A stretch of 64,000 nucleotides of DNA. It comes from Actinobacteria bacterium IMCC26103 (GTDB lineage: Bacteria; Actinomycetota; Actinomycetes; Nanopelagicales; Nanopelagicaceae). The DNA is taken from NCBI GenBank assembly GCA_002284875.1, contig CP015604.1, positions 310,001-374,000 on the forward strand. The letters run 5' to 3'. Below, piece after piece: positions 62,142-64,000 of the stretch; position 1 is the first letter of the stretch, and every line of letters begins with the position of its first letter. The position numbers were made by a program, and so were the translations under genes. Under the pieces are notes generated by a model. The model saw nothing but the letters and a program-made list of their open reading frames with translations, did no database searches and was not told the DNA's origin.

Positions 62142-64000
62142 TGGCTTTAGATACCGTCGCAATAGCTAAAACTAATCCCGATACAAAGCAACCATTTGCC
62201 GAACTTGGGTTAAAAGCTGATGAATATGCGCGTATTAAAGAGATTTTAGGACGCCGCCCCACATCTTCAGAGTTAGCGATGTATTCGGTCATGTGGTCAG
62301 AACACTGTTCTTATAAATCTTCGAAAGTACATTTAAAACAATTTGGGGATAAGGCAGTTAAAACTGATGCGCTATTGGTTGGTATCGGTGAAAACGCTGG
62401 CGTTGTCGATGTTGGTCAAGGCTATGCAGTAACTTTTAAAATTGAATCACATAACCACCCATCTTTTGTTGAGCCTTATCAAGGAGCAGCAACAGGTGTT
62501 GGCGGAATTGTTCGTGATATTTTGACGATGGGTGCTCGTCCAATTGCGATTATGGATCCACTTCGTTTTGGTCCGGCAGATGCTCCCGACACTCGTCGCG
62601 TCTTACCCGGAATAATCGCAGGCGTTGGTGGTTATGGTAACTGCTTAGGTCTTCCAAATATCGGTGGCGAAGTTGTCTTTGATGAGACATATATTGGCAA
62701 CCCGTTGGTAAATGCACTCTGTGTGGGCGTGATGAAACATAGCGATATCAAACTCGCTAAAGCCGCTGGCGCCGGAAACCTAGTCGTTCTATATGGTGCA
62801 AAAACGGGTGGTGATGGCATCGGTGGCGTCTCAGTTTTGGCATCTGAAACATTTGATGCAACTGGTCCTGCTAAGCGCCCTGCTGTGCAAGTGGGAGATC
62901 CCTTTGTTGAAAAAGTTTTAATCGAATGCTCACTTGAAATTTTTGCTGAAGATCTAGTTGTTGGTATCCAAGACCTTGGCGGGGCAGGCTTATCTTGCGC
63001 AACCAGCGAACTAGCCTCCGGGGGTAGCGGGGGAATGAAGGTCGAACTAGATCGAGTTCCGTTGCGCGATGCCACCTTGTCACCAGAAGAGATTTTGATG
63101 TCTGAATCACAAGAGCGTATGTGTGCAATCGTTGAACCCAAGCATATTGATCGCTTCTTAGAAATCTGTAAGAAATGGGATGTAACGGTAACCGTTATTG
63201 GTGAAGTAACCGATGGTGAAAGATTAGAAATTACTTGGCACGGTGAGCTAATTGTCGATGTACCACCTCGTACCGTGGCCCACGATGGTCCGGTATATAA
63301 CCGCCCATTAGGAAAACCTGACTATATAGATCGCGTTAACGCCGAAATTATTAACGTGCCTCGTCCTGAGACTGCAGATCAAATTAAAGATACCGTTCTT
63401 AAATTAGCTGCTACCCCAAATCTGGCAGATAAATCTTGGGTGACATCACAATATGATCGCTATGTTCAAGGAAATACCATTCAATCCCAACCTGATGATT
63501 CTGGAATGGTTCGCATCGATGAAAAGACAAACTTGGGTGTGGCCATTGCAACTGATGCCAACGCTAACTGGTCATATTTAAATCCTTATGAAGGAGCAAA
63601 GCTTGCGCTTGCGGAGGCTGCGCGCAATATTGCAACCGCGGGCGCAAAACCACTAGCCGTTACAAACTGCCTTAACTTTGGATCCCCCGAAGATCCTGGT
63701 GTGATGTGGCAATTTGCGGAATCTGTGCGCGGACTTGCCGATGGTTGTTTCGAAATGGGTCTGCCAGTAACAGGTGGCAACGTCTCTTTCTACAATCAAA
63801 CTGGATCTGTTGCTATCTTGCCAACGCCAGTTATTGGCGTGCTCGGGGTTATCAATGATGTGCGCACCAGAACACCGATGAGTTTTGATCGTGCTGGCTT
63901 GGAACTATTTTTACTTGGCGATACCGAAGATGATCTCGCCGGCAGCGAATGGGCTTATATGCACGGCCAACGTGGTGGAAAGGCGCCGATCGCTGATTTG
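62141..64000 (+). CDS. purL: Phosphoribosylformylglycinamidine synthase subunit PurL (partial, runs off window)
   Basis: 620 codons are visible, without a stop, of the roughly 740-760 expected for the small-type Pur[73 protein letters not shown] and [20 protein letters not shown] mark the two AIR-synthase-like halves. Starts at ATG 62141 ([12 protein letters not shown]) on the purQ stop. The ORF continues to the end of the window. Confidence 0.97.
   Translation, partial: MALDTVAIAKTNPDTKQPFAELGLKADEYARIKEILGRRPTSSELAMYSVMWSEHCSYKSSKVHLKQFGDKAVKTDALLVGIGENAGVVDVGQGYAVTFKIESHNHPSFVEPYQGAATGVGGIVRDILTMGARPIAIMDPLRFGPADAPDTRRVLPGIIAGVGGYGNCLGLPNIGGEVVFDETYIGNPLVNALCVGVMKHSDIKLAKAAGAGNLVVLYGAKTGGDGIGGVSVLASETFDATGPAKRPAVQVGDPFVEKVLIECSLEIFAEDLVVGIQDLGGAGLSCATSELASGGSGGMKVELDRVPLRDATLSPEEILMSESQERMCAIVEPKHIDRFLEICKKWDVTVTVIGEVTDGERLEITWHGELIVDVPPRTVAHDGPVYNRPLGKPDYIDRVNAEIINVPRPETADQIKDTVLKLAATPNLADKSWVTSQYDRYVQGNTIQSQPDDSGMVRIDEKTNLGVAIATDANANWSYLNPYEGAKLALAEAARNIATAGAKPLAVTNCLNFGSPEDPGVMWQFAESVRGLADGCFEMGLPVTGGNVSFYNQTGSVAILPTPVIGVLGVINDVRTRTPMSFDRAGLELFLLGDTEDDLAGSEWAYMHGQRGGKAPIADL

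Overview
The window looks like a chromosomal segment of a small, streamlined, fairly AT-rich actinobacterium, most likely a freshwater acI-type lineage (Candidatus Nanopelagicales/Planktophila-like). This assignment is an inference from three things: actinobacterial gene orders (tRNA-Ser / SRP RNA / dnaX / recR; TadA-associated protein / tadA; nth / TlpA / CvpA), base composition near the mid-40s % GC by eye, and very tight packing with many 1-4 nt overlaps of TAATG or ATGA type.

Region 1 (1-21.2 kb) is a carbohydrate-uptake and carbohydrate-acid catabolism island. It has a ribose-type ABC importer (binding lipoprotein, permease, single-domain ATPase), a cut-off inosose-dehydratase-like TIM barrel, a shikimate-dehydrogenase-like paralog with an altered substrate loop, and a GMC flavoprotein. 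A four-gene operon (6.0-10.2 kb) contains an SDR, a TIM-barrel isomerase and two proteins resembling D-apionate lactonase (ApnL) and D-apionate oxidoisomerase (ApnO). Divergent from it are L-ribulokinase and L-ribulose-5-P 4-epimerase genes without an arabinose isomerase. These are followed by a ROK kinase, an FGGY kinase, mannose-6-P isomerase, a class I aldolase, a Gfo/Idh/MocA dehydrogenase, ribokinase, RbsD, a P-loop kinase and a class III aminotransferase.

Region 2 (21.3-35.8 kb) is mixed housekeeping: a MurG-like glycosyltransferase, a PGPGW membrane protein, tryptophan 2,3-dioxygenase and kynureninase, an ABC-F protein, small membrane proteins, malic enzyme with an N-terminal ACT domain, uracil phosphoribosyltransferase, tadA with its partner, an APC permease fused to a C-terminal OB-fold-like domain, and a succinate-semialdehyde-type dehydrogenase.

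Region 3 (35.8-41.6 kb) is an accessory island next to tRNA-Ser(GGA). Two roughly 72-bp repeats begin with a copy of the tRNA 3' end, so the island reads as two tandem insertions at the tRNA. No integrase is visible. The first unit carries an Xre regulator with a membrane protein. The second carries a membrane sensor kinase, a NarL-type response regulator and a secreted collagen-like/DUF1566-like protein, with paired CTTGG-N5-CCAAG sites between the divergent regulator and target. A frameshifted secreted protein and an unknown ORF lie just outside.

Region 4 (41.6-64 kb) is core: tRNA-Ser, SRP RNA, dnaX-recR, lysC (with an internal start for a regulatory subunit)-asd, GDP-fucose synthesis (fcl-gmd), a metallophosphoesterase, YqeY, RidA, a Crp-family regulator, nth-TlpA-CvpA and acs. 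A 32-codon hydrophobic peptide gene with its own terminator comes next, then fba and the purine operon purA-D-B-C-S-Q-L, with purL running off the end.
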